A stretch of 64,000 nt of DNA from Clostridiales bacterium (GTDB lineage: Bacteria > Bacillota > Clostridia > Christensenellales > QALW01). The position numbers were made by a program, and so were the translations under genes. The stretch spans positions 1-64,000 of the forward strand of contig SVIH01000006.1 of NCBI GenBank assembly GCA_015069575.1. The letters are read 5' to 3'. The notes beneath the pieces were generated by a model. It ran no database searches. It worked only from the letters and a program-made list of their open reading frames with translations, and had not been told where the DNA came from. Shown here in pieces: positions 35,127 through 45,527 of the stretch; position 1 is the first letter of the stretch; every line of letters starts with the position of its first letter.

Positions 35127-37948
35127 TTTTCAAGCACCTTCTTAATAAATTTACCTGTATAACTTTTTGAATTTTTTGCAATTTCTTCAGGCGTACCTTT
35201 TGCAATAACCGTTCCGCCCATGTCTCCGCCTTCAGGACCCATATCAATAATATAATCGGCAACCTTAATAACATCAAGATTATGCTCGATTACAATAACG
35301 GAATTACCGCCTTTGGTTAAGCGATCCAAAATACCAATAAGCTGTTTAACATCGTGGGTATGAAGCCCTGTTGTAGGCTCATCTAAAATATAAACTGTTT
35401 TGCCTGTTGGCCGTTTTGAAAGTTCCGTTGCAAGTTTAACCCTTTGCGCTTCACCGCCTGAGAGCATTGTGGAAGGCTGACCTAATTTAATATATCCTAA
35501 GCCAACATCATATAAAAGTTGAATTTTTCGCTGAATCTGCGGTAAATTTTCAAAAAATTGCAAGGCTTCTTCAACTGTCATATTTAAAACATCATAAATG
35601 TTTTTACCTTTATAGCGAACTTCTAAAGTTTCCTTGGAATATCTTTGACCGTTGCAAACTTCGCAAGGAACATAAATATCGGGCATAAAATGCATGGCAA
35701 TTTTAATAATACCATCACCCTGACAGGATTCACATCTTCCGCCCTTTACATTAAAAGAAAATCTTCCGCTGTTATAACCGCGCATTTTTGCATCCTGAGT
35801 TTGCGCAAAAAGATTGCGGATATGGTCAAACACGCCTGTATAAGTGGCAGGGTTTGAACGGGGTGTTCTTCCAATGGGGCTTTGGTCAATAACAATTACT
35901 TTATCAAGTTGCTCTAACCCCAGAACATCATCGCATTTTGCATCGGGAAAATGCGCGCGGTTAAGTTTTTTTGCTAAAGTGGTGTACAAAACTTCATTAA
36001 CCAACGAACTTTTACCTGAACCTGAAACTCCCGTTACAGCGCAAAGTACGCCTAAAGGAAAATCAACGGTAACATTTTTTAAGTTGTTGGCGCGGGCATT
36101 TTTAACTGTAATAAATCCGCTTGGGGTTCTTCTGATAGTTGGAATATCTATTTTTTCTTTGCCTGATAAATACGCGCCGGTAATAGAATCAGGGCAAGCC
36201 ATAATTTGTTCAGGGGTGCCTGTGCAAACTATATTTCCGCCTTTTTCACCTGCATATTTTCCAATATCAACAACAAAATCTGCTTGGTGGATAGTATCTT
36301 CATCGTGCTCAACAACAATTAATGTGTTGCCAAGATCCCTTAATCCTTTCAAGGAATTAAGGAGTTTTTCGTTATCTCTTTGGTGTAAGCCAATGCTTGG
36401 CTCATCTAAAATATACAAAACACCCATAAGCCCTGCGCCAATTTGCGTTGCAAGGCGGATTCGTTGTGCTTCACCGCCTGAAAGGGTGGAAGCGCTACGG
36501 GAAAGGGTAAGATAATCAAGCCCAACATTTTCTAAAAAGGCAAGGCGCGTATTGATTTCCTTTAAAATGCGCAAAGCAATAAGTTCGTCCTTTTTGCTTA
36601 AAATAAGTGTTTGTAAAAATACGCGTGCATCTTTAATGGAAAGTTCAGATAATTCGTGAATATTTTTGCCGTTTACAGTAACAGCCAAGGCTTCGGGGCG
36701 GTAACGCTTGCCAGAACAGGCAACACACAGGCTTTGGGTCATATATTGGGCAAGGTCACGCTTAACGCCTTCGCTTTGCGTATCGCGAAAACGCCTTTCT
36801 ATCTGCGGAATAATGCCTTCAAAGGCTTGCTTGAAACGCCTTGAATGACGGCTTGTGGTGATGTTAAATTCTACTTCTTCCCCATTTGTTCCGTAAAGAA
36901 TAATATCCTGATATTTTTTATCTAAATCTTTAAAGGGAATGTCTAAAGAAAATCCGTAATGATTTGAAAGACCTTCATAATACATATGATTCATGGTATC
37001 CGTGCCGGTAATAAACCAGCCAGAAACCTTTATTGCGCCTTGGTTTATTGAAAGATTTTCATCCTGAATAATTAAATGAGGTGCAACACGCATAGTTGCC
37101 CCAAGCCCTGTACATTCAGGACAAGCGCCAAATGGCGAGTTAAAGGAGAACAGCCTTGGTTCTAATGCTTCAATGTTAATATTACAATCAGGGCAAGCAT
37201 AGTTTTCGCTAAAAAGGGTTTCTTCGTTTAAATCCAGGCGGTCAATTATCATTAATCCGTTTGCAAGCTTTAATGCGCTTTCGATGGAATCAGTAAGCCG
37301 TGAACGGATATCTTCACGGACAATCAAGCGGTCAACCACAACTGAAATATTGTGTTTAATATTTTTTTCCAAACGGATATCTTCGCCTAACTCTATAATT
37401 TCGCCATCAACTTTTGCACGGATATATCCATTTTTAAGGGCGTCTTCAAAAATTTTAACATGTTCGCCTTTTTTACCGCGGATAACAGGGGCAAGCACTA
37501 AAATCTTTGTGCCTTCGGGCATTTTAAAAACAGCTTCAACCATCTGGTCAACAGACTGCTTGTTAATTTCCTTATGACATTTAGGGCAGTGCGCTACGCC
37601 GATGCGCGCGTACAACAGACGGAGATAATCGTGAATTTCGGTAACTGTACCAACGGTAGAACGGGGATTATTGTTGGTGGTTTTCTGATCAATACTTATT
37701 GCAGGGGAAAGCCCTTCAATAGATTCAACATCAGGCTTTTCCATTTGCCCTAAAAACTGACGGGCATAGGAAGAAAGGCTTTCAACATATCTGCGCTGAC
37801 CTTCAGCGTAAAGCGTATCAAAAGCCAATGAACTTTTGCCTGAGCCTGAAAGCCCTGTAAAAACAACAAGTTTGTTGCGTGGAATTTCAAGGCTTACATT
37901 TTTTAAATTGTGGGTTTTTGCGCCTTTAATTATAATTTTATCGTTCAT
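35123..37948 (-). CDS. uvrA: Excinuclease ABC subunit A
   Basis: DNA-damage sensor of nucleotide excision repair. 941 residues with two ABC ATPase halves: Walker [10 protein letters not shown] near residue 32 and [10 protein letters not shown] in the second half; signatures [14 protein letters not shown] and [15 protein letters not shown]; zinc modules around CPDCN/CPECTG and CESCQGDG...CEVCNG. It overlaps uvrB by 4 bases upstream and the phosphatase by 4 bases downstream. uvrC is not in the window. Confidence 0.97.
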   Translation of the reverse strand: MNDKIIIKGAKTHNLKNVSLEIPRNKLVVFTGLSGSGKSSLAFDTLYAEGQRRYVESLSSYARQFLGQMEKPDVESIEGLSPAISIDQKTTNNNPRSTVGTVTEIHDYLRLLYARIGVAHCPKCHKEINKQSVDQMVEAVFKMPEGTKILVLAPVIRGKKGEHVKIFEDALKNGYIRAKVDGEIIELGEDIRLEKNIKHNISVVVDRLIVREDIRSRLTDSIESALKLANGLMIIDRLDLNEETLFSENYACPDCNINIEALEPRLFSFNSPFGACPECTGLGATMRVAPHLIIQDENLSINQGAIKVSGWFITGTDTMNHMYYEGLSNHYGFSLDIPFKDLDKKYQDIILYGTNGEEVEFNITTSRHSRRFKQAFEGIIPQIERRFRDTQSEGVKRDLAQYMTQSLCVACSGKRYRPEALAVTVNGKNIHELSELSIKDARVFLQTLILSKKDELIALRILKEINTRLAFLENVGLDYLTLSRSASTLSGGEAQRIRLATQIGAGLMGVLYILDEPSIGLHQRDNEKLLNSLKGLRDLGNTLIVVEHDEDTIHQADFVVDIGKYAGEKGGNIVCTGTPEQIMACPDSITGAYLSGKEKIDIPTIRRTPSGFITVKNARANNLKNVTVDFPLGVLCAVTGVSGSGKSSLVNEVLYTTLAKKLNRAHFPDAKCDDVLGLEQLDKVIVIDQSPIGRTPRSNPATYTGVFDHIRNLFAQTQDAKMRGYNSGRFSFNVKGGRCESCQGDGIIKIAMHFMPDIYVPCEVCNGQRYSKETLEVRYKGKNIYDVLNMTVEEALQFFENLPQIQRKIQLLYDVGLGYIKLGQPSTMLSGGEAQRVKLATELSKRPTGKTVYILDEPTTGLHTHDVKQLIGILDRLTKGGNSVIVIEHNLDVIKVADYIIDMGPEGGDMGGTVIAKGTPEEIAKNSKSYTGKFIKKVLEK

Positions 37949-39897
37949 TCATTTTCTCCGTAAAGAACTTTTAGTGTATCTCTTATTTTTGCTGCTTTTT
38001 CAAACTCAAGGTTTTTAGCAAGGCGAAGCATTTCTTCTTCCAAAAAGCGAATCTGCTCTTTTATATCGCCTTGTGCTTTAATTTCTTCTTTAGTTTTGCC
38101 TGTAATTTCAATTAAATCCGCAATAGGTTTAATAATTGTTTTAGGAATAATGCCATGCTTTTTGTTGTATTCATCTTGAATTTTTCTTCTGCGCCTTGTT
38201 TCCTCTATTGCCGCTTTCATTGAATCAGTCATATTATCGGCATACATAATTACTCTGCCTTCAGCGTTTCGCGCGCCTCTGCCGATGGTCTGTATTAAAG
38301 AACGCTGTGAACGCAAAAAACCTTCCTTATCAGCATCTAAAATGGCTATTAAGGCAACTTCGGGCAGGTCAAGACCTTCGCGCAGCAGGTTTATGCCAAC
38401 AAGTACATCAAACTTGTTAAGGCGAAGATTTCGTAAAATCTCAACGCGGTCAAGGGTGTGGATTTCAGAATGCATATATTCAACCTTTAACCCTGCATCC
38501 TTTAGGTAAGAAGTAAGCATCTCTGCCATGCGTTTTGTTAAAGTGGTAACAAGTGTGCGATAACCTTTTTTAGTGGTTTTTTCAATTTCTTCAATCAAAT
38601 CATCTATCTGATGTTTTGTGGGTTTAACCTGAATTTCAGGGTCTAAAAGCCCTGTTGGGCGAATAATCTGTTCGGCAATTTGCCCACCGGCAAGTTCAAG
38701 TTCAAAATCGGCGGGGGTAGCGGAAACAAAAATTTTTTGCCCTAAAAGATTCTGGGTTTCTTCAAATTTTAACGGGCGGTTATCAAAAGCCGCAGGCAAG
38801 CGGAACCCAAAGTTTACAAGCATTTCTTTTCTTGAACGGTCCCCTGCATACATAGCGCGAAGCTGCGGAATAGTAACATGTGATTCATCAATTATAGTTA
38901 AAAAATCATCAGGAAAATAATCTAAAAGCGTGTAGGGGCGTTGACCTTCTTTACGCCCATCAAGATATCGGGAATAGTTTTCAATGCCTGAACAATAGCC
39001 GATTTCCTGAAGCATCTCAATATCGTAGCGTGTTCGCTGTTCAAGGCGCTCCTTTTCTAATGGCTTGTTCATTTTATCAAACTCAACAAGGCGCTTTTCA
39101 AGGTCAATTTCTATCTGCTTTATGGCGTTTATAATCTGTTGATTATCTGCGGCATAGTGGGTGTTAGGAAATATTGCCGCGTGCTTTAAAGAAGCAAGAG
39201 TTCTGCCTGTAACAACCTCGATTTCAGAAATTTTATCAATTTCATCACCGAAAAATTCAACACGAACAGCCTTGTCTGAACGCTGGGCGGTGATAATTTC
39301 AACAACGTCGCCACGAACCCTAAAAGTACCGCGGGCAAAATCTGTGTCGTTCCGTTCATATTGAAGGGCAACAAGGCATTTTAAAAGCTCATTTCTTTCA
39401 ATCTGCATATTAGGGCGCAAAGAAACTGCCATTTCGCTATACGCCTTAGGATCGCCTAACCCGTAAATTGATGAAACGGACGCAACAACAATAACATCGC
39501 GCCTTTCCTGCAAAGAACAGGTAGCACTGTGGCGCAGTTTTTCAATTTCTTCGTTTATGGAAGAATCCTTTTCAATATAAGTGTCGGTTTGGGGAATATA
39601 AGCCTCAGGCTGATAGTAGTCGTAAAAGGAAACAAAATACTCAACGGCGTTTTCAGGAAAAAACTCTTTGAATTCAGAGTAAAGCTGAGCCGCAAGAGTT
39701 TTGTTGTGGGCTAAAACAAGGGTGGGGCGGTTTACTTTAGCGATAATGTTTGCCATTGTAAAGGTTTTACCTGAACCTGTTACACCTAAAAGCACCTGTG
39801 AATCAAGACCGTCGTTTAAGCCTTCAACAAGAGTGTTTATGGCCTTGGGCTGATCGCCTGTTGGCTTGAATTTTGATACTAAATTAAACTTATCCAT
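37945..39897 (-). CDS. uvrB: Excinuclease ABC subunit B
   Basis: Helicase-like damage-verification subunit that receives DNA from UvrA and recruits UvrC. 650 residues from the ATG at 39897, chosen because AAGGA stands seven bases upstream and [17 protein letters not shown] is the family N-terminus; an upstream extension of 30 codons would be unusual. Walker [10 protein letters not shown], beta-hairpin region [14 protein letters not shown], helicase motif [14 protein letters not shown], and the C-terminal UVR motif ([11 protein letters not shown]) are all present. Confidence 0.97.
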   Translation of the reverse strand: MDKFNLVSKFKPTGDQPKAINTLVEGLNDGLDSQVLLGVTGSGKTFTMANIIAKVNRPTLVLAHNKTLAAQLYSEFKEFFPENAVEYFVSFYDYYQPEAYIPQTDTYIEKDSSINEEIEKLRHSATCSLQERRDVIVVASVSSIYGLGDPKAYSEMAVSLRPNMQIERNELLKCLVALQYERNDTDFARGTFRVRGDVVEIITAQRSDKAVRVEFFGDEIDKISEIEVVTGRTLASLKHAAIFPNTHYAADNQQIINAIKQIEIDLEKRLVEFDKMNKPLEKERLEQRTRYDIEMLQEIGYCSGIENYSRYLDGRKEGQRPYTLLDYFPDDFLTIIDESHVTIPQLRAMYAGDRSRKEMLVNFGFRLPAAFDNRPLKFEETQNLLGQKIFVSATPADFELELAGGQIAEQIIRPTGLLDPEIQVKPTKHQIDDLIEEIEKTTKKGYRTLVTTLTKRMAEMLTSYLKDAGLKVEYMHSEIHTLDRVEILRNLRLNKFDVLVGINLLREGLDLPEVALIAILDADKEGFLRSQRSLIQTIGRGARNAEGRVIMYADNMTDSMKAAIEETRRRRKIQDEYNKKHGIIPKTIIKPIADLIEITGKTKEEIKAQGDIKEQIRFLEEEMLRLAKNLEFEKAAKIRDTLKVLYGENE

Positions 39898-39975
39898 TTG
39901 GCAATCCTTCCCCATTTTATTTAATAAATATATTTTACCACAATATTTAATATTATGCCACAATAAAAATAAAAA

Positions 39976-40001
39976 AAGCAGATACAAAAAAGTATCTGCT
40001 T
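39976..40001 (-). terminator. Terminator after the BspA-like gene
   Basis: Stem AAGCAGATAC/GTATCTGCTT with A6 loop and T-run on the minus strand. Confidence 0.85.
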
Positions 40002-40007
40002 AAAAAA

Positions 40008-41975
40008 TTAAAATTTCTTCTTTTTTACAATAACTGCGGTCAGAATACCTGCAACAGCAAGAACTGTTGTAACAACGCCAACAATTATTATTGCTGAATC
40101 TGTGGTTTCCTTTTTAGGAAGTTGTGTTGTTGGTGTCGTTTGCGGGGTTGTGGTTGGTGTTTGGGTAGATTGTGGTGCATCTATTGTGTTTGTTGCGCTG
40201 TTTGTTGTATCAAGGTCAGGCGTAAAAGTGTTATCGGGCGCGTCTGTTGTGTTTAATGGTGGTGTGTTTGTTGTAGCGGTTGGTGTACTGCCTAAAACAG
40301 CAACAGGTTCAGTTTTCTTTGCCTTGCAAGCGGTGCAGGTAAATGTTTTTTCGCCTTGTGCCTTGCTGGTAGGATTTTTAGTTATAACTCCGTTATCCCA
40401 AGTATGTGCTTCAACGAGGGTATAAGGGCAAACTGTGCAATAACCAAAGTGTTCCGTATTGTCCATCATCACATAACTATCAAAAGTGTGATTGTTGTTG
40501 CAAATATTGTAGTGCCATTTTTTATTAAAAAGCGAACGGTTTCCTCCGTCATCATCAATATTATCCCTGTCGGTTTTATTGCCCGTATAATAAACGTTTT
40601 CTATTTTATCGCATTTTAAAAAAGCGTATTCACCTATTTTTGTTGTGGCTCTATCTAAAGTTACGGCAGTAATTGAAGAACAATTATAAAATGCTTCGCG
40701 TGCAATAGTTTTTACGCTTTTTGGAATTGTTAAGCTTGTTAATTTGGTACAGTCATAAAAAGCGCATATGTCTATTTTTGTTACCGTTGAAGGTATTTTT
40801 ACGCTTGTAAAATTCCCGCCGGCAAAAGCATACGGTGAAATTGAAGTTACGCCTTCAGGAATTTCAAGCGCAGTTATCTTTTTACCGTTAACATACAAGT
40901 TATGCACATAATACAGCGGATTACATCCTTCATCGTGATATGATATTTTACAAAGCTGTTCAATACTGTATGCATTTATTCGCTTAAGTTCAGGACAATC
41001 ATAACAGGATCCAAGATCGATTTGTGTTACACCTCTGCCTATTGTTAAACTTTCCAAAATATCGCAGGATCTAAAAGCACTTGCGCCAACAGCCGTTACC
41101 GTGTCAGGAATAACGAAATCCTTAAGAGAATCGCAATTTTCAAAGCAATAAGTACTTATGATTTTTAGATTTGCAGGAAGTTTTATATCTTTAAGCTGGT
41201 CACAACCTTTAAAAGTAGCGTAGTCTAATACGGTTATTCCGTCGGGCAAATGAATACTTTTAAGGTTAATACAAGAAGAAAAAGCACCTTCGCCTATTTC
41301 TTTAACGCTTTCGGGTATTGTTATGTTTGCAAAACGACAGTTTGAAAAGGCGTAATCGCCAATCTTTGTAATATTTGCGCCGAATTCTATCGTATTTAAC
41401 TTAGTGCACGAGGAAAATGTGCTGTCAGGGATTTCAGTAACACCCTTTCCAAAGGTTACGCTTCGCAGGCTTTCACAATTTGAAAAAATCCCTGTGCCTA
41501 AATTTTTTGTAGAATCGGGAATCACAATGGAAGAAATATTAGTGTGTGCAAAAGCATTTCTCTCAATAGTTGTAACGTTAGGTGGAATGTTAATATATTG
41601 CAGTCCTGAATCCCAAAAGGCTGCCGCACCAATTTCTTTAAGTGAATCAGGCAATGTTACACTCCGTAAATGAGTTCCTTGAAAAGCTTGGGGATCAAGT
41701 TTTAAAATTCCTTCAGATAAAATTATTATTGATGCGTGGCTTTGCCGAAAAGCAGATTCGCCAATGGTTGTTACAGGGTATCCGCCAAGGGTTGCGGGAA
41801 TTGTAAGAGGGCTGGTGGCAGAAGAAGCAACTTCCGTAAGGGTAGCTTTACCGTCAGCAACGGTATAGGTGAAAAGGCCTTCCGTTAAAGCCTTTGCTTT
41901 TATATCAAAAACCACACCTGTAAACACGCTGCAAAAAATTGATAATATTATCAGTGTTGCAAAAAACTTTTTCAT
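40008..41975 (-). CDS. BspA-like leucine-rich repeat surface protein
   Basis: 655 residues: signal peptide (about 1-29), a run of about fifteen LRR_5 repeats from roughly residue 50 to 450 (pattern ...TTIGESAFRQS..., ...KEIGAAAFWDSGLQYINIPPN...), a Cys-paired segment around CTVCPYTL...TFTCTACKAKKTEPV, a long Thr/Pro linker, a C-terminal transmembrane helix and KKKKF tail. BspA-type repeats mediate adhesion in oral and gut bacteria and are found in many secreted Clostridia proteins. The membrane tail resembles that of the GH99-like surface protein. GGGAG precedes the ATG. Confidence 0.9.
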   Translation of the reverse strand: MKKFFATLIILSIFCSVFTGVVFDIKAKALTEGLFTYTVADGKATLTEVASSATSPLTIPATLGGYPVTTIGESAFRQSHASIIILSEGILKLDPQAFQGTHLRSVTLPDSLKEIGAAAFWDSGLQYINIPPNVTTIERNAFAHTNISSIVIPDSTKNLGTGIFSNCESLRSVTFGKGVTEIPDSTFSSCTKLNTIEFGANITKIGDYAFSNCRFANITIPESVKEIGEGAFSSCINLKSIHLPDGITVLDYATFKGCDQLKDIKLPANLKIISTYCFENCDSLKDFVIPDTVTAVGASAFRSCDILESLTIGRGVTQIDLGSCYDCPELKRINAYSIEQLCKISYHDEGCNPLYYVHNLYVNGKKITALEIPEGVTSISPYAFAGGNFTSVKIPSTVTKIDICAFYDCTKLTSLTIPKSVKTIAREAFYNCSSITAVTLDRATTKIGEYAFLKCDKIENVYYTGNKTDRDNIDDDGGNRSLFNKKWHYNICNNNHTFDSYVMMDNTEHFGYCTVCPYTLVEAHTWDNGVITKNPTSKAQGEKTFTCTACKAKKTEPVAVLGSTPTATTNTPPLNTTDAPDNTFTPDLDTTNSATNTIDAPQSTQTPTTTPQTTPTTQLPKKETTDSAIIIVGVVTTVLAVAGILTAVIVKKKKF

Positions 41976-42010
41976 AAATTTCTCCCTCGCAGCCTAAATT
42001 CTGTTAATTC

Positions 42011-42039
42011 ATTCTAACACATTAGACCTTTCGTGTCAA
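42011..42039 (-). promoter_or_regulatory. Promoter of the BspA-like gene
   Basis: TTGACA (42039-42034), 17 bases, TAGAAT (42016-42011) on the minus strand, 36 bases before the ATG. Confidence 0.65.
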
Positions 42040-42056
42040 CACGTTTTTTGTAGCAA

Positions 42057-42082
42057 AAAATCCGCCTGTTCAGGCGGATTTT
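42057..42082 (-). terminator. Terminator of the small membrane protein gene
   Basis: Stem AAAATCCGCCTG/CAGGCGGATTTT; overlaps the stop codon at 42082. Confidence 0.85.
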
Positions 42083-42276
42083 CAAGCGCTTTTTCTTAGG
42101 TAAGGTGAGGCAGAATCCTCAATATCGCTAAAAAGGTCAAAATCATAATTGCGACCAACAGGTGCAACAACCTGTTTTTTGCAAGAGGTTTTTTTAGAAC
42201 GGGGTTTTTCCCCACCTAAAAGTTCTATTGCGATATTTATACCAAGCCAAAGCATAATAACGATTAATGCGCCCAT
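42082..42276 (-). CDS. Small single-pass membrane protein of unknown function
   Basis: 64 residues starting MGALIVIMLWLGINIAIELLGG (read in two parts: a transmembrane helix at about 2-20, then a basic segment PRSKKTSCKK and an acidic tail). The start at 42276 has a near-perfect AGGAGGTG six bases upstream; an ATG three codons earlier lacks such spacing. Own terminator. No family recognised. The strong ribosome binding site argues that it is truly expressed. Confidence 0.6.
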   Translation of the reverse strand: MGALIVIMLWLGINIAIELLGGEKPRSKKTSCKKQVVAPVGRNYDFDLFSDIEDSASPYLRKSA

Positions 42277-42365
42277 AAAAAGCACCTCCTTTTGTTTTTA
42301 CAAGTAAATTGTACAACAAACAAAGTACTATTTTACGGACTTTAAATAAGTTTTGCAAAAATTAT

Positions 42366-43340
42366 TTATGAATTTGAATTAATAACTTTTTCTGCTAAAT
42401 TTATAAGGTCCTTTTTAACGCTTTCGGGGCTTAAAACGGTTATTTTATCGCCAAATTGCATAAGCCATGATAAAAATACGGGGCTTATGGCAGCTTCAAC
42501 TATAATTTCAAAGCTATCTTCCAAAGGTGTGATTATTGAATTTAGACCAAAGCGGTCAATAAATACGCCTGCAAGGGAATTATTACATCTCAATTTTACT
42601 TTTTTTGTAACACCGCCATACATACCAAACATTTTTTTCGAGTATTCGGCAGTATCAAATCGGACGGTGGTATCAATGGAACGCTTTTGTTCAAGAATAA
42701 ATAACGCTGTCATTTTATCAACGCGGAAATGCTTAAGGATTTTTGCATCTTCATCAAAGGCAAGAAGGTAATAGTTTTCGTCGTCCCAAGTTAAAGCCTG
42801 TGGACTTACAACATAACTTTTCCCGTCTTTTTTATAAACTTTATTTTTACGAACATCCCAGTCAAAATACTTAAAACTTAACTTTTTGTTTTTGCCCATT
42901 GCAAGCTGAATTTTATCAACAGTTAAAAACACGCTTTCGTTCATAGTTTTGATTCGTTCGCGCATAATTACTGAATGTTGAAGTTCACTTGCATTATTTT
43001 TGCTTGTTAAACTTTCAAGTTTTTTAATAAGTTCGTTGCTCTTTTTTTCTGTAATAAATTTTGAAGCCTGGACCGCATCAACAAGAAGTTTAAGTTCGCT
43101 TGTTTCAAAAGTGCGTGAAACTAAATGATAGCCTTTGTTTCTTACAAGTTCAATATCTAAACCAAACTCTTTAAGGGCAGAAATATCTTCATAAATGCTT
43201 TTGCGTTCTGCAAAAATATTATGTTTTTCAAGCAAAGCAAGAATCTGCTCCATTGTAATAAAGGTATCTTTATCGGTATGTTTTTTAAAAATATCAAGCA
43301 AATATAAAAGTTTAAGTTTTTGCCCTGAACAGCGCGCCAT
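42366..43340 (-). CDS. WYL-domain transcriptional regulator
   Basis: 324 residues with an N-terminal winged helix (about 1-60, ITMEQILALLEKHNIFAERKSI) and a WYL domain from about 140 (YVVSPQALTWDDENYYLLAFDE), then a WCX-like C-terminal extension. WYL domains sense nucleic acid or nucleotide ligands and regulate, among others, DNA-damage and defence genes. No defence genes are nearby. AAGGATGTG precedes the ATG. The gene lies 14 bases after the beta-propeller-like gene, so it may be the last of the pncB unit. Confidence 0.88.
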   Translation of the reverse strand: MARCSGQKLKLLYLLDIFKKHTDKDTFITMEQILALLEKHNIFAERKSIYEDISALKEFGLDIELVRNKGYHLVSRTFETSELKLLVDAVQASKFITEKKSNELIKKLESLTSKNNASELQHSVIMRERIKTMNESVFLTVDKIQLAMGKNKKLSFKYFDWDVRKNKVYKKDGKSYVVSPQALTWDDENYYLLAFDEDAKILKHFRVDKMTALFILEQKRSIDTTVRFDTAEYSKKMFGMYGGVTKKVKLRCNNSLAGVFIDRFGLNSIITPLEDSFEIIVEAAISPVFLSWLMQFGDKITVLSPESVKKDLINLAEKVINSNS

Positions 43341-43354
43341 AAAATCACATCCTT

Positions 43355-45001
43355 TTAGTTAAGCTGAACAATACCTTGTACATCGGTATCTATTAATGTT
43401 GTGTCGGTGCCGTTAAACATGAAAAGATCCATTTTATCTTCAGATTTTTTCAAATAATATATGGCAGAAAAGCTCGCATCAGTAATGGGAGCCTCCATAT
43501 AACCTGAAGAAACATTCTCGTCAATTTTATTTTCATTAACAAAAAGCGTTCCGCTTGTATCAACAGTTGTTTTGCCTGTTTTGATATTCCTGAAAAACAT
43601 AAAATCACGGGTGTTTTTTGATAAAACGGAGGAACTGCTATGTGTTTGGCTTGTACTTGAATACGTTACGCCGCAAAGGTCGGTTAACAAACGGATATTG
43701 CCCGAAAAGTCAGTAAAATACAACTCTGCAACACCTTCAGAAGCGTTTTTGATGTATGTTATACTGTGGCTTTCTTCATAGTAAATAAGGCTGTCCACAT
43801 TGCCCGAATCGATGCGATTGGTTATAAGGCCGTTTTTATCCCATTTGATACTATAAATTCCGCCATTAATCTTTGTTGCGCCTAAAGAAAGCACATAACC
43901 TTCCATTTTATTGCTGTTAATTGCAACATTATAAAGGCTATCTTCTGTAGTGTTATGTATTAAACGGGTGCTTTTGCCTGCGATGCTTCCGTAATAAATT
44001 GAATAGTACTGATTTTCTTCGTCAGTCAACACACTGTAAAGCACGCCTTTTGATGCGTCAGTTACTGCAGAAACATTAAAGAAACTTACATTTTTTGCAA
44101 TTTCTTTAGTTTTTAAGGTGTAAAGGTCAACTGCGGCCAAAGTTCCTTTGCGAAGGTCATAATCATAGTCGTATAACATATACAGGATACTTTTATCATC
44201 GGTTACTTCTGAAAAATATACATTGTCAAAGGACTTTTGCTTTTTGAGGTTTTTTGAGAAAACACGATACGAATAAAGCCCATCATCGATATTTTCCCCT
44301 GTTACAATTTGTGTTCCGTCATCATTAACCCACATTAACGGGTATGAACTGCCATGCACAAGGTCTTTTGTTCCTGATAAATCAAACCTATAAAGTTGGG
44401 TACGAATTTTAGGATATTGATTTTCTTTTTCATAAAAAAGACAGTTACCGCTTTGTGAAAATTTCACTGTTGCGTTGGTTACGCCTGTATCAACCGCGCT
44501 TACAGTTCCGTTTAAATATAAAAACAAAACGCCTTTATCTTTGCTGTTGTGCCACGGCGTAGTAAAGGAAATCACATTCAATCCCTGTGCTGTGCGCCAG
44601 GAAGTGACATTTTCTGCAATTTTTATAGTGTTATTACCGTCAAACAAGTAAAGAACACCGTTTTTTGTGTAAAGCATCTTTCCTGAATCTTTATCTATTG
44701 CGTAGTCTGCAGTAAAAACAGGGTCGTCGGCTAAAGAATCATAGACGTCTTCGGCAATTAAAGAACTATTTCCGTTACAATAATAGTACATATTGCCATC
44801 TTTTAAATACGGCAGAATCTCTATTTCCTCATGTAATTTGTTGGCAAGAGGATGTTCACCGGTGCTTCTGAATCCTACCCGAGTGAAATGTTGAAAAATC
44901 AAAACGCCTAAAACAACAAAAATTACAGTAAGAATTCCTGCAACAGTAGAAATAAATGCTTTAGTTCTGTGCATCAGTATTGGTTTGGGATTCTTCATCA
45001 C
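43355..45001 (-). CDS. Membrane-anchored beta-propeller-like protein, unknown function
   Basis: 548 residues: short cytoplasmic N-terminus, a transmembrane helix (about 14-37), then a long beta-rich region of repeated short strands with motifs such as DGNMYYYCNGNSSLIAEDV, LYLFDGNNTIKIAENV and AVDLYTLKTKEIAKNVSF. These look like propeller blades of the kind found in DUF5050/WD40-like repeats. I do not recognise a defined family. Its start overlaps the DivIVA-like gene by 41 bases; another possible start, M10 (44974), still overlaps. The tight coupling suggests a joint envelope or division role. Confidence 0.5.
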   Translation of the reverse strand: MMKNPKPILMHRTKAFISTVAGILTVIFVVLGVLIFQHFTRVGFRSTGEHPLANKLHEEIEILPYLKDGNMYYYCNGNSSLIAEDVYDSLADDPVFTADYAIDKDSGKMLYTKNGVLYLFDGNNTIKIAENVTSWRTAQGLNVISFTTPWHNSKDKGVLFLYLNGTVSAVDTGVTNATVKFSQSGNCLFYEKENQYPKIRTQLYRFDLSGTKDLVHGSSYPLMWVNDDGTQIVTGENIDDGLYSYRVFSKNLKKQKSFDNVYFSEVTDDKSILYMLYDYDYDLRKGTLAAVDLYTLKTKEIAKNVSFFNVSAVTDASKGVLYSVLTDEENQYYSIYYGSIAGKSTRLIHNTTEDSLYNVAINSNKMEGYVLSLGATKINGGIYSIKWDKNGLITNRIDSGNVDSLIYYEESHSITYIKNASEGVAELYFTDFSGNIRLLTDLCGVTYSSTSQTHSSSSVLSKNTRDFMFFRNIKTGKTTVDTSGTLFVNENKIDENVSSGYMEAPITDASFSAIYYLKKSEDKMDLFMFNGTDTTLIDTDVQGIVQLN

Positions 45002-45527
45002 TTAAGCCCATTTCTTTGCAAATTTCACCTAAATCAGTATCTGCGCCCTTTAAAATCTGGGATTCAATACTTTCTTCTTCTTTTGCAGAAGGCAAAGATG
45101 CGTTTTTAAGGGAATCAAGACGACCGTCAGCCCATGAACAAAGTGATGAAAACTGACCGTCAATATTTTCCAGAATACTTTTTGCTTCTTCCCTTAATTT
45201 CTGAAGATTTGCGGTTGCTGATTGCATGCCCATAACCCATTCATCGTGTAATCTTTGGCAAGCGGCATCAGATTCATCAGCGCGCCTGCGGTAATCTTCT
45301 TCAATTTCCTGCGCCTTTTTTGTGGCATCAAGCATTACTTGTGAAATAACGCTTTCATTTTTCTTATGGTTTTCGTTTTCTTCTTTTAAAGCAGCGTTTT
45401 CTTCCTTAAGGGAATTTATTGCCTGTTGTAAAGAAGCGATTTCATCCTGATGGCGTGCAGTTATTTCGTCAATAAATGCGTCAACATCCCTTTTTTTGTA
45501 TTTACCCATAAATGCTTTTAAACTCAT
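44961..45527 (-). CDS. DivIVA-like coiled-coil protein
   Basis: 188 residues. The N-terminus MSLKAFMGKYKKRDVDAFID resembles the DivIVA/GpsB membrane-targeting motif (F-x-x-x-Y-x-x-x-D-V-D-x-F-l). A long coiled coil follows (about 28-125: NSLKEENAALKEENENHKK and onward), then a polar acidic tail. DivIVA-type proteins mark curved membranes and organise division or sporulation. The ATG overlaps the pncB stop by 4 bases. Weak similarity only; a general coiled-coil protein is the alternative. Confidence 0.5.
   Translation of the reverse strand: MSLKAFMGKYKKRDVDAFIDEITARHQDEIASLQQAINSLKEENAALKEENENHKKNESVISQVMLDATKKAQEIEEDYRRRADESDAACQRLHDEWVMGMQSATANLQKLREEAKSILENIDGQFSSLCSWADGRLDSLKNASLPSAKEEESIESQILKGADTDLGEICKEMGLSDEESQTNTDAQN

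Noticed and set aside
35844-36515. Long plus-strand frame opposite uvrA
   Set aside because: It is a shadow of the highly conserved second ATPase half of UvrA; codon content and lack of a start signal argue against a gene.
39898-39987. 30-codon extension of UvrB
   Set aside because: It is hydrophobic and unlike any UvrB N-terminus, and the ribosome binding site fits the ATG at 39897.
40102-40425. Plus-strand frame rich in Val/Gly opposite the BspA-like linker
   Set aside because: It is the complement of the Thr/Pro repeat region, which gives a long open frame by composition alone.
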